DNA of 64,000 nucleotides, from assembly GCF_018130765.1 (NCBI RefSeq), contig NZ_JAFCJZ010000034.1:1-64000 (forward strand), given 5' to 3'. A program made the position numbers and the translations under genes. The notes under the pieces are model-generated. The model made no database searches. It saw only the letters and a list, made by a program, of their open reading frames with translations, and was not told the DNA's origin. Of this stretch, positions 31,759 through 39,118 are shown one piece after another. Positions within the stretch are counted from its first letter, which is position 1, and each line of letters opens with the position of its first letter. This DNA comes from Bradyrhizobium iriomotense. Lineage in GTDB: Bacteria; Pseudomonadota; Alphaproteobacteria; Rhizobiales; Xanthobacteraceae.

Positions 31759-31783
31759 GGAACCGGGCTGCCACAATTGCGTT
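31759..31783 (+). promoter_or_regulatory. EcfG-type promoter upstream of small hypothetical gene
   Basis: GGAAC at 31759-31763, a 16-base spacer, then CGTT at 31780-31783. This is an exact match to the EcfG consensus. It starts three bases after the SDR stop codon and about 100 bases before the next start, so the small gene downstream is likely under general stress control. Confidence 0.7.
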
Positions 31784-31882
31784 GATCCGGCGCAATGACA
31801 GCACGCCGGTTTTGGTCGTAAGATGCCCCGCAATCGATTGGGTTACGTCAATCGATCTGCCCTAATCGAAGGGGAGCAGTCG

Positions 31883-32092
31883 ATGGCCGCTTCAAACTTG
31901 ACCGCTTCAAATCATGCCGCGACCGCGCCGTCGCGCGCGAAGCCGGACGATGTCCGCTGTCCGCCGATGTCGCATCAGAATTCCGGCGATCACGGTCACG
32001 AGATGTATCCGCAGCAATTCGTGCGTCTCGTCGGTTGCCACGACGTCCCTGCATCCGCGCTGCGCAAGCGCCAGGATGAGAAGCTGCACTAG
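31883..32092 (+). CDS. Small hypothetical protein, likely stress-induced
   Basis: A 69-residue protein with a perfect GGGGAG ribosome site before the ATG at 31883. It is hydrophilic, without signal peptide or membrane segment. The centre reads DDVRCPPMSHQNSGDHGHEMYPQQ, rich in His and Met with one Cys, and a second Cys comes in VGCHDVP. These could bind a metal, but no known motif is present. An EcfG-type promoter lies upstream. Its stop overlaps the stop of the convergent gene. I do not recognise the family. Confidence 0.65.
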   Translation: MAASNLTASNHAATAPSRAKPDDVRCPPMSHQNSGDHGHEMYPQQFVRLVGCHDVPASALRKRQDEKLH

Positions 32093-32484
32093 GTCCGATG
32101 CTGCTTTGGCAGGTCAATCCGCTCGTGTGAGAATTCCGGCGGGCCCTCGGTGAGGCGGCGGATGCGGCGCTCGCGTTCGTCCTCGGGCAATGCGGGATCG
32201 AGCAGTCCCTCGATTTCCTGCACCGCGGCCTCCTCGATCCGGGTGGCGTCCGATGCGACCGAATGTGCTGATGTCGGTGCGGCTGGCGCGATCTTCAGGC
32301 CGAGCTCGACCAGCTTGCAGATTGCATCCGAGCGCGACAATTGATGGGCCTCGGCCCAGGCATCTACAGTGGCGGTGAGCGTCTCCGGCATTTTCACCGC
32401 ACTGATCGCATCGAGCCCCGTGCGCCGGCGTACCGGCGAGGCGGAGTCCTTGCTGCCGAAATCAGACACCCAGATCATCCCCAC
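32089..32484 (-). CDS. Hypothetical protein, ribbon-helix-helix-like
   Basis: A 131-residue protein. Residues about 28-65 read AVKMPETLTATVDAWAEAHQ then LSRSDAICKLVELGLKIA, which matches the strand-helix-helix pattern of small RHH DNA-binding proteins (MetJ/Arc type). The C-terminal half is acidic and then basic (LPEDERERRIRRL) and could be a partner-binding tail as in antitoxins. No toxin gene is adjacent on the same strand. It is convergent with the 69-residue gene and overlaps it by four bases at the stops. Confidence 0.62.
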   Translation of the reverse strand: MGMIWVSDFGSKDSASPVRRRTGLDAISAVKMPETLTATVDAWAEAHQLSRSDAICKLVELGLKIAPAAPTSAHSVASDATRIEEAAVQEIEGLLDPALPEDERERRIRRLTEGPPEFSHERIDLPKQHRT

Positions 32485-32683
32485 GCGATCGTTACAGATG
32501 GATCAACCGTAAACGTCATTTGCAGCCGGCTGTTTGATGCCGATCAATGACGAACTGCGGCATTGCGGCGCGGTGCGATCTTGTTGTCCGGCTCCATTTT
32601 GGCCAATGATCGGGAAACGAACCCTGATCGCCCCTGCCACGTATCTCGTTCGGACGCGCATCCCAACCATCCGGCATCATCCG

Positions 32684-33829
32684 ATGACATCAGGCGAATC
32701 CTTTTACGGCGGCATTTCCGTCTTCCGCGGCTTCACCAGCCTGATGGATCCCACGCTCTATGCGCCGCTGCCGGACGATTGGAGCATCGGTGTCGCCGAC
32801 ATCGTCGATTCCACCAAGGCGATCGCGGCGCAGCGCTACAAGGCGGTCAACATGGCCGGTGCGGCCGTGATCGCGGCGGTGACCAATGCGCTGGAGGGGC
32901 GGGAATTTCCCTTTGTGTTCGGCGGCGACGGCGCGAGCTTTGCGGTCGCGCCCGGCGATCTCGACCGCGCCCGCGATGCGCTCGCGGCGACCGCAACCTG
33001 GGTGCGGGAGGATCTCGATCTGAAGATGCGCGTCGCGCTGGTGCCGGTGAACGCCATCCGGGCGCAGGGCCTCGACGTGCGCGTCGCGCGCTTCGGTCCG
33101 TCGCCGAACCTGTCCTATGCGATGTTCTCCGGCGGCGGGCTCGCCTGGGCCGATGCCGCGATGAAGCGCGGCGAGTTCGCGGTCACGGAAGCGCCCGCCG
33201 GCACACAGCCGGACCTCTCGGGTCTGTCGTGCCGCTTCGAGGTGATGCCGGCTGCGCGCGGCCTGATCCTGTCGGTGCTGGTGATGCCGACGCGCGGCGT
33301 CGATCCGCACGCCTTCCGCAAGGTGATCGAGGACATCATCCATCTCGTCGAGCGCAGCCCGGAGGGCGGCCGCCCGGTGCCGCCGCAGGGGCCGCCGCTG
33401 AAATGGCCGCCGCAGGGGCTGGACTTTGAGGCGCGCGCCAGGCGCGGCGGTCCGCTTCTCGCGCGCAGAGCCAGCGTGCTGGCCTATACGCTGTTCGCCT
33501 ATCTGATCATGCGCTTCGACCTCAAGGTCGGCGGCTTCGTGCCCAGCCTCTACAAGCGCCAGGTCGTCGAGAACTCGGACTTCCGCAAATATGACGACGG
33601 CCTGCGCATGATTCTCGACTGCACGCCGCAGCTCGAGCGCGCATTGAGCGATCGTCTTGCGGCCGCCGCGCGCGACGGCATCGTACGCTACGGCCTCTAT
33701 CAGCAGGATGCCGCGATGATGACCTGCTTCACGCCGTCGGCGCTGCGCAGCGATCACGTGCATTTCATCGACGGCGCGCGGGGCGGTTACGCCTCGGCGG
33801 CGACGGCGTTGAAGGCGATGACGGGGTGA
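32684..33829 (+). CDS. DUF3095 family protein, cyclase-like
   Basis: A 381-residue DUF3095 protein. WSIGVADIVDSTKAIAAQRY and VNMAGAAVIAAVTNALEGRE, then FPFVFGGDGASFAV, recall the catalytic strands of class III adenylate/guanylate cyclases (DIVDSTK and GGDG), and the family is often annotated as adenylate cyclase. The C-terminal half, from about residue 260, has a hydrophobic YTLFAYLIMRFDLKVGGF and a conserved region of unknown role. The ATG at 32684 gives the usual length; upstream in-frame starts add sequence unlike the family. Cyclase activity is unproven. Confidence 0.82.
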   Translation: MTSGESFYGGISVFRGFTSLMDPTLYAPLPDDWSIGVADIVDSTKAIAAQRYKAVNMAGAAVIAAVTNALEGREFPFVFGGDGASFAVAPGDLDRARDALAATATWVREDLDLKMRVALVPVNAIRAQGLDVRVARFGPSPNLSYAMFSGGGLAWADAAMKRGEFAVTEAPAGTQPDLSGLSCRFEVMPAARGLILSVLVMPTRGVDPHAFRKVIEDIIHLVERSPEGGRPVPPQGPPLKWPPQGLDFEARARRGGPLLARRASVLAYTLFAYLIMRFDLKVGGFVPSLYKRQVVENSDFRKYDDGLRMILDCTPQLERALSDRLAAAARDGIVRYGLYQQDAAMMTCFTPSALRSDHVHFIDGARGGYASAATALKAMTG

Positions 33830-33838
33830 CACACTCCC

Positions 33839-33972
33839 GTGCCCCGGACGCAGCGCAGCATGAAATGATGCGCTGCTGAGCCGGGGCCCATGTCTCCAAG
33901 TCGTACTGTGCGGCCTGCTGGGTCCCGGCTCTGCGAAGCGGCGCTGCGCGCCGCATCGCGTCCGGGACACGA
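33839..33972. repeat. Intergenic inverted repeat (TGTCCCGGACGC type, long)
   Basis: GTGCCCCGGACGCAGCGCAG on the left pairs imperfectly with GCATCGCGTCCGGGACACG on the right; CATTTCATGCTGCGC-type and GGGTCCCGGCTCTGC blocks form internal hairpins. It separates the convergent DUF3095 and DUF2147 genes and is a longer relative of the copy at 12811. Confidence 0.7.
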
Positions 33973-33980
33973 GAGCGAGC

Positions 33981-34415
33981 TCACCGCCCCGCGCGCGTCC
34001 AGGTCTCGCCGCCGCAGAGTGCGCCGACGCAGCCTTCGACCCGCAGCGAATCCGCACCTGTCACCGAGACACTGCTCGCATAGGTGCTGCCGTCATCGGC
34101 GTTGTAGATCTGGCCCGACCATTTGCTTGGCCCCACGGGCTGCATGGCGTTGAACAGCGGCAGGCCGATCATCGGACGCTTGGCGAGCGCGGGATTGGGA
34201 TTCTTGCTGTCGGTGGCGGGTTGGCCGGTCGCGGTGTCCATGGGCTCGCGCAGCCAGACGATGTGGCCGCAGATGCCGCCGCCGCACTTGCTGATCTTGA
34301 CGCGGGCATCGCCGGCCTGGGTGAGCCAGGTCCCGTCGGCACTCTGCGCATGCGCGGTAGTCGCGCCAAGCAGCGCAGTCAGGATGACGGAGAGGATGGC
34401 GAATCTGCTGAACAT
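33981..34415 (-). CDS. DUF2147 family exported protein
   Basis: A 144-residue DUF2147 protein. The signal peptide ends near AHAQSADG. The mature domain shows the family features DGTWLTQAGDARVKISKCGGG, CGHIVWLREP, the NPNPALAKRPMIGLPLF block and YNADDGSTYASSVSV, with CVGALCGG at the end; four cysteines could make two disulfides. DUF2147 is a periplasmic lipocalin-like beta-barrel of unknown function. It is monocistronic and convergent with DUF3095. Confidence 0.88.
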   Translation of the reverse strand: MFSRFAILSVILTALLGATTAHAQSADGTWLTQAGDARVKISKCGGGICGHIVWLREPMDTATGQPATDSKNPNPALAKRPMIGLPLFNAMQPVGPSKWSGQIYNADDGSTYASSVSVTGADSLRVEGCVGALCGGETWTRAGR

Positions 34416-34511
34416 GGAGCGGCCCTGAAAAATGGAGGCGCCTCCATAGCAGTCCGGCAGGATAGTGCAACGCCGGATTGAATCACATTCCTGCGCGTGA
34501 TTTGCCTGCGC

Positions 34512-35897
34512 TCATTTGCCCCAGCGCGCGAACGCGACCGAGGCTGCGGTCAAGAGCCCGAACACGACCATGGCGCCGCCGACCAGCGCAAACAACGTCC
34601 AGGCCGGTGCCTGCGCGGTCATGAGGCCGATCCCGCCGATCGCGACGATCAGCAGCCGCGCGGTGGAAGCGAGCACCGGACCGCCAACGCGTGCGGCGCC
34701 TTGCGAGGAGAAATACAGCGACACGCCCATGCCGAAGAACACGAAGGCCGGACCGGCCCAGTGGAAATAGCTGTGCGCCGCCGCGGTAACGCCGGGATCG
34801 CGCGTGAACAGCGACACCCACAGCGCGGGATCGAGTGCGACGACGAGGCCGATCGTGCCGACCGCAAGCCCCGAGGCCGCTGCTGCCGTCCACGCAACGC
34901 GCCGTGCGCGCGCGACATGTCCGGCACCCATCGCCATGCCGACCATCGGCACCGAGGCGATGCCGAAGGCGAAGGTGATCGGGATCAGCAAAAACTCCAG
35001 CCGCGAGCCGATGCCGTAACCGGCCAGCATCTCGGTGCCGAAGGTCGCGAGGATTTTCGTGAAGATCAGGATGGTGAGCACGGTCTGGAGCGGCGACAGG
35101 CAGGCGACGGCGCCGACCTTGAGGATGTCCAGGAACATCGCGCGTTCGAAATGGAAGGCGCGGAAGTCGAGCTGCAGCCGGCTACGGCCGGACAGGAGAT
35201 ACCAGAGGAAGAAGATCGCGGCGCAGCTGAACGCGATCAACTGGCCGCTCGCAACGCCGGGCATGCCGAATTGCGGCGCGCCGAACAGGCCGAGCCCCAG
35301 CGTGCCGCCGAGCGCGATCTGGAGCACGCTCGCCCCGATCAGAATCATCGAAGGCAGGCGCATGTCGCCGGTGCCGCGGATCACCGAGGCCAGCGTATTC
35401 ACGAGCCAGATCGCGACCGCGCCGGAGAACAGCACCTGTGAATAGCCGCTGGCTTCTTCGAGCACGCGCTCTCGCCCGCCGAGCAGCGTGAAGAACGAGC
35501 GGCCGAAAACCAGCATCATCACCGTGAAGAACAGTCCGCCGCAGAGGCCGATGATGGCGGCATGCAGCGCCAGCGTCGCGGCGCGCTCGCGATTCCCAGC
35601 GCCGAGCGCGCGGCTGATCGCCGACGAGACGCCGCCGCCCATTGCGCCCGCGCTCATCATCTGCGTCAGCATCGCGAACGGAAACACCAGCGCGATCGCG
35701 GCCAGCGGAATGGTGCCGAGCCGGCCGATATAGGAGGTCTCGGCAATCGCAACCAGCGTGCTGCCGACCATCGCGATCATGTTGGGGATGGCGAGCCGCA
35801 ACAGCGTCGGCAGGATCGGGGCGGTCAGGAGGCCGGCGATGGGGGAGGCGACCGGCGCACGGGGCGGGACGGCGTCTATCGGGGCGTCGATCGTCAT
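34512..35897 (-). CDS. MATE-family multidrug efflux protein
   Basis: A 461-residue integral inner-membrane protein with about twelve hydrophobic segments in two homologous halves, each opening with LAIPNMIAMVGSTLVAIAET-like sequence. AETSYIGRLG and GGGVSSAISRALGAGNRERA are typical of MATE/NorM transporters, which export cationic drugs using a Na+ or H+ gradient. The ATG at 35897 gives a normal N-terminal cytoplasmic tail; an in-frame ATG at 35933 adds 12 residues. No regulator gene is adjacent. Substrate unknown. Confidence 0.88.
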   Translation of the reverse strand: MTIDAPIDAVPPRAPVASPIAGLLTAPILPTLLRLAIPNMIAMVGSTLVAIAETSYIGRLGTIPLAAIALVFPFAMLTQMMSAGAMGGGVSSAISRALGAGNRERAATLALHAAIIGLCGGLFFTVMMLVFGRSFFTLLGGRERVLEEASGYSQVLFSGAVAIWLVNTLASVIRGTGDMRLPSMILIGASVLQIALGGTLGLGLFGAPQFGMPGVASGQLIAFSCAAIFFLWYLLSGRSRLQLDFRAFHFERAMFLDILKVGAVACLSPLQTVLTILIFTKILATFGTEMLAGYGIGSRLEFLLIPITFAFGIASVPMVGMAMGAGHVARARRVAWTAAAASGLAVGTIGLVVALDPALWVSLFTRDPGVTAAAHSYFHWAGPAFVFFGMGVSLYFSSQGAARVGGPVLASTARLLIVAIGGIGLMTAQAPAWTLFALVGGAMVVFGLLTAASVAFARWGK

Positions 35898-35980
35898 GTG
35901 CCACGGTGCGGAATATTGAATGATGGACGACATACTATAGGGCGCGCGACACCTGCGCCAGCCCTCATCTCACGCAGGGC

Positions 35981-36508
35981 TCACCAGGGCAGACCGCATA
36001 GGTCGATGGTGCCCAGCGTCGGGGCCCGGACGATGTCGAAGACGTAGGGCGCCATGTAGTCGAAGCGAATGCGCCCCTCCGGCTGCTCGCAATAGACGTC
36101 ACCTCTGAACGGTTGCCATTTGCGGGCCTCGTAGAACGCGAAATTGTGCGGCTCGCAGAACAGGAGCCCGAAGCGGACCGCCTCGTTGGCGCGCATCGTA
36201 TGCACCGCCGCGTCGATCGCGATCGTTGCAAAGCCGCGGCCGCGCCGGTCCTCGCGCGTGCAGACGCCGCCGATGCCGCCGACATGGACCTTCTGTCCAT
36301 TCCAGGTCACGGTGCGGAAGTAGATGCCGACATGGCAGACGAGGCCGTCCTCGGGCGTCTCGAGCAGCACGCGAAGGTCGGCATTGGCCCATTTGACGTG
36401 AGCCCAGGGCTTGTCCGCGACCAACTGCGGTCCCCAGACCGCCTGATGCAGCGGCTCGGCAATCGGCCATGAGGCGTCGCCGTTCAAAATGTCGATCTCG
36501 ATGCTCAT
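35981..36508 (-). CDS. GNAT-family N-acetyltransferase
   Basis: A 175-residue GNAT acyltransferase. The acetyl-CoA-binding motif A is GGIGGVCTREDRRGRGFATI (R/Q-x-x-G-x-G as RRGRGF), preceded by a VTWNGQKVHV strand, and motif B follows with FGLLFCEPHNFAFYEARKWQ. The start at 36508 has AAGGACG just upstream; a GTG at 36523 is in frame. The acceptor, whether small amine, antibiotic or protein, cannot be predicted. It is probably a single gene, 83 bases from the MATE gene. Confidence 0.82.
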   Translation of the reverse strand: MSIEIDILNGDASWPIAEPLHQAVWGPQLVADKPWAHVKWANADLRVLLETPEDGLVCHVGIYFRTVTWNGQKVHVGGIGGVCTREDRRGRGFATIAIDAAVHTMRANEAVRFGLLFCEPHNFAFYEARKWQPFRGDVYCEQPEGRIRFDYMAPYVFDIVRAPTLGTIDLCGLPW

Positions 36509-36692
36509 GGCGTCGTCCTTCACAGCTCCGCTTCGTGGCGCGTTTGTTCTGTCTTAAGCGCTTCAAAGGCAATGATATTTTATGGCGAACCGCAGGTTTG
36601 ATCGACCGTGGCCCGTTGCGATGAATTTGTGCAGTCGGGCAAAGCCACCCCGTCACGCCTTTTCGCAAATTCTGAGGTATTTAATGGCGTCG

Positions 36693-36718
36693 GAACCTTC
36701 TATAAGGGGTGACCGTTA
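36693..36718 (+). promoter_or_regulatory. EcfG-type promoter of superoxide dismutase gene
   Basis: GGAAC at 36693-36697, a 17-base spacer, then CGTT at 36715-36718. The start codon is 33 bases further on. The spacer is one base longer than the commonest form but within the range used by EcfG sigma factors. Confidence 0.65.
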
Positions 36719-36750
36719 GAACGTTCCCCACCAGTTGCGGACAAGAACCC

Positions 36751-37347
36751 ATGACCTTTACGCTGCCCCCACTCCCTTACGCCTATGACGCCCTCGGCCA
36801 GTACATGTCGAAGGAGACGCTGGAATATCACCACGACAAGCATCATCAGGCCTACGTCACCAACGGCAACAACGCGCTCAAGGGGACCGAATGGGAAGGC
36901 AAGTCCCTTGAAGAGATCGTCAAGGGCTCGTTCGGCAAGAACCCCGCGGTGTTCAACAACGCCGGCCAGCACTACAATCACATCCACTTCTGGAGCTGGA
37001 TGAAGCCCAATGGCGGCGGCACCAAGCTGCCGGGCAAGCTCGAGAAGAAGATCAACGAGGACCTCGGCGGTTTCGAGAAGTTCAAGACCGACTTCCAGGC
37101 GGCTGGCGTCGGCCAGTTCGGCTCCGGCTGGTGCTGGCTCCAGGTCAAGAACGGCAAGCTCGAGATCTCCAAGACCCCGAACGGCGAGAATCCGCTGGTG
37201 CACGGCGCCACCCCGATCCTCGGCTGCGACGTCTGGGAGCACTCCTACTACATCGACTACCGCAACCGCCGTCCCGACTATCTCAAGGCGTTCGTCGAGA
37301 ACCTCGTGAACTGGGAATACGTCGAGTCCCTGTTCGACAAGGCGTAA
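36751..37347 (+). CDS. sodB: Superoxide dismutase (Fe/Mn)
   Basis: A 198-residue cytoplasmic Fe/Mn superoxide dismutase. Metal ligands by alignment are His27 (YHHDKHHQAYV), His77 (HYNHIHFW), Asp160 and His164 (CDVWEHSYYIDYRN). PLPYAYDALGQYMSKETLE and GSGWCWLQV are standard for the family. The usual metal-choice residues do not decide clearly between Fe and Mn or a cambialistic enzyme by eye, so the symbol is provisional. The start at 36751 gives the canonical MTFTLPPLPY opening. An EcfG-type promoter lies just upstream. A family B repeat follows. Confidence 0.93.
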   Translation: MTFTLPPLPYAYDALGQYMSKETLEYHHDKHHQAYVTNGNNALKGTEWEGKSLEEIVKGSFGKNPAVFNNAGQHYNHIHFWSWMKPNGGGTKLPGKLEKKINEDLGGFEKFKTDFQAAGVGQFGSGWCWLQVKNGKLEISKTPNGENPLVHGATPILGCDVWEHSYYIDYRNRRPDYLKAFVENLVNWEYVESLFDKA

Positions 37348-37359
37348 GGCTTCACCTCG

Positions 37360-37484
37360 TCATTCCGGGGCGGCGCGTCAGCGCCGAGCTATGGTGCGCA
37401 ATTGCGCACCTGAGAATCCATCGGGCGTCAATCCGCGTGGATCAATGGATTTCCGGGCTCGCGCTTCACGCGCCCCGGAATGAC
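37360..37484. repeat. Dispersed inverted repeat, family B
   Basis: TCATTCCGGGGCGGCGCGTC and GCGCCCCGGAATGAC are the outer arms; TGCGCAATTGCGCA and GGATTTCCGGGCTCGCGC lie inside. It follows the superoxide dismutase gene and carries the same TGCGCAATTGCGCA core as the copy at 44935. Confidence 0.85.
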
Positions 37485-37631
37485 AGAAAGGCGGTCGCAT
37501 CAGCGGTCGCCTTTTTGCTGTGCGGAATTGCCCTGCGCGGCGCGCGTATCGGCCTGTGATCCTACCGTTTGCATCGCGTTGGCGGCGCCCTTAATCAGGA
37601 TGGGCATCACCCTCGAGCCGCTCCACACCCG

Positions 37632-38243
37632 TTGTCAGAACTTCCCTCGAAAGCCCCGGCGCCTGCCGAGGACGCGGAGTCCGAGCCGCGGCCGGGACGC
37701 GTGCGCAAGCCGATCGGCTGGTCGACCATCATCATCGCGGCCCTGGTGGCGGTGAGCGCGGCACTGGTCTGGCGGCGTGACGGCACCGAAGGCGTCCTCG
37801 ATATTCTGACCCACGATCTCTCGCTGTTCGGCGGCATCCTGCCGCGCGTGCTGGCCGGCTGCCTGTTAGGGGCCTTCATCTCCGAGATCCTGCCGCACGA
37901 AAAAGTCTCACGCTCGCTCGGGCCGAAATCCGGCCTGATGGGCCTTCTGATCGGCGCGGCTTTCGGTGCGATCCTGCCCGGCGGTCCCTTCACAGCCTAT
38001 CCGGTGGCGAGCGCGCTCCTCGCGGTCGGTGCCGATTTCGGCGCCACCATCGCCATGGTCGTGAGCTGGACCCTGATCGGCTACGGCCGGGCAGTGGCCT
38101 GGGAAATCCCGATCATGGGCACCGATTTCACACTGTGGCGGATCGTGATCTCGCTGCCGCTGCCGGTGCTGGCGGGCGCCCTCGGCCGCTTCGTCTATGT
38201 CCGGCTCTATCCGAAGCCGCTGGCGAAGGACGACGAGAGTTGA
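37632..38243 (+). CDS. Half-size permease, subunit 1
   Basis: A 203-residue membrane protein with five or so hydrophobic segments, resembling one half of DUF318/ArsP-type permeases. Key block: FGAILPGGPFTAYPVASALL, then VVSWTLIGYGRAVAWEIPIM and VISLPLPVLAGALGRF. The start is uncertain: a TTG at 37632 (SELPSKAP...) is chosen, a TTG at 37569 is in frame, and no good ribosome site is seen. Its TGA overlaps the TTG of the next gene, which encodes a homologous half. They probably form one transporter of unknown substrate. Confidence 0.72.
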   Translation: MSELPSKAPAPAEDAESEPRPGRVRKPIGWSTIIIAALVAVSAALVWRRDGTEGVLDILTHDLSLFGGILPRVLAGCLLGAFISEILPHEKVSRSLGPKSGLMGLLIGAAFGAILPGGPFTAYPVASALLAVGADFGATIAMVVSWTLIGYGRAVAWEIPIMGTDFTLWRIVISLPLPVLAGALGRFVYVRLYPKPLAKDDES

Positions 38244-38740
38244 GCGCGGCGCTCCTGATCGACATCCTGTTATGGGGTTCGGTGCTCGGCGTCGGGCTGA
38301 TCGCCTTCCGCCGCGGCCCGCCGGTGTTCAAGGCCTCCTTGCGCGAAGGCTCGATGGACTTCATCAACATCGTGCCGCGGATTGCGCTGGGCGTGATCGG
38401 CTCCGGCTACATCGCCGCCATCATCCCGCAGGAGGTGATCACCGGCTGGCTCGGCCCGGACAGCGGTTGGCTCGGGGTCGCAAGCGCCGTGGTCGCCGGC
38501 GCGGCCACGCCCGGCGGCCCCGTGATCGGCTTCTCCATTGGCACGGTGGCCCTGAAGTCGGGCGGCGGGGTGCCCCAGGTGGTCGCCTATGTCGTCGCCT
38601 GGGCCCTGTTCGCCTTCCAGCGGGTGATCTTGTGGGAAATCCCGTTCATGCCGGCCCGTTTTGTCTGGTTCCGCTGCGCCGTCTCGGTGCCGTTCCCGTT
38701 CGTGGCGGCCGCCATCGCCATGGTGATCGGCAAGCCCTGA
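38240..38740 (+). CDS. Half-size permease, subunit 2
   Basis: A 166-residue membrane protein. AGAATPGGPVIGFSIGTVAL, VAYVVAWALFAFQRVILWEIPFM and AVSVPFPFVAAAIAMVIG align with the same blocks of the preceding protein, so the two are homologous halves. Its TTG start overlaps the previous stop (TTGA), which implies translational coupling and near 1:1 production. Together the pair equals the length of a full DUF318-like permease. Substrate unknown; the zinc genes downstream are separated by a repeat and their own Zur-type promoter. Confidence 0.75.
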   Translation: MSAALLIDILLWGSVLGVGLIAFRRGPPVFKASLREGSMDFINIVPRIALGVIGSGYIAAIIPQEVITGWLGPDSGWLGVASAVVAGAATPGGPVIGFSIGTVALKSGGGVPQVVAYVVAWALFAFQRVILWEIPFMPARFVWFRCAVSVPFPFVAAAIAMVIGKP

Positions 38741-38758
38741 GCCCGTCTCCATCTACCG

Positions 38759-38838
38759 TCATTCCGGGGCGATGCGCAGCATCGAACCCGGAATCTCGAG
38801 ATTCCGGGTCTAGTCCTTCGGACCATCCCGGAATGACG
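38759..38838. repeat. Dispersed inverted repeat, family B, short
   Basis: TCATTCCGGGGCGATGCGCA on the left and TCCCGGAATGACG on the right, with CCCGGAATCTCGAGATTCCGGG as a near-perfect inner palindrome. It ends 23 bases before the Zur-type palindrome. Confidence 0.75.
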
Positions 38839-38861
38839 AGGGTAGGCCCGTGGACAGGGGT

Positions 38862-38880
38862 AATGTTATAATATAACGTT
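38862..38880 (+). promoter_or_regulatory. Zur box overlapping a TATAAT -10
   Basis: AATGTTATAATATAACGTT is a 19-bp palindrome with one mismatched pair; the core GTTATA-A-TATAAC is perfect and matches the alphaproteobacterial Zur-box type. It contains TATAAT at 38867-38872, a perfect -10. Repressor binding would block polymerase directly when zinc is ample. The first start codon is only five bases further on. Confidence 0.8.
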
Positions 38881-38885
38881 CCGGG

Positions 38886-39116
38886 ATGGTTCCCGCCGCG
38901 TCTCACGCCCATCATCACGACCATGCTCATGGCCATTCCCATGACCATGCGCACGGCCACGACCACACCCACGCCCATGTCCACGATGCGGCCTCGCCGC
39001 ATCCGGCCCAGGCGGCGCCTTGGTCGATCCTGCGCATGACCATGGCGGGACGCCTCGCGGCTGCGCTCGCCGTCTGCGCCGTGCTCTGGGGCGTGGTCTT
39101 CCTGGCGATGAGGTGA
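38886..39116 (+). CDS. His-rich single-pass membrane peptide
   Basis: A 76-residue protein. The first half is a histidine-rich metal-binding segment (SHAHHHDHAHGHSHDHAHGH and so on to HVHD); the second half has one hydrophobic helix, MAGRLAAALAVCAVLWGVVF. It is the first gene after the Zur box and runs two bases short of the ABC ATPase start, so it belongs to the zinc operon. It might deliver or buffer zinc at the inner membrane. The start lies so close to the predicted -10 that the mRNA may be leaderless; a later start is possible. Confidence 0.65.
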   Translation: MVPAASHAHHHDHAHGHSHDHAHGHDHTHAHVHDAASPHPAQAAPWSILRMTMAGRLAAALAVCAVLWGVVFLAMR

Positions 39117-39118
39117 GG

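Noticed and set aside
35981..36508. NodA-like nodulation acyltransferase
   Set aside because: Although the organism may be a rhizobium, the protein shows the common GNAT RRGRGF motif and no nod genes or nod boxes are present.
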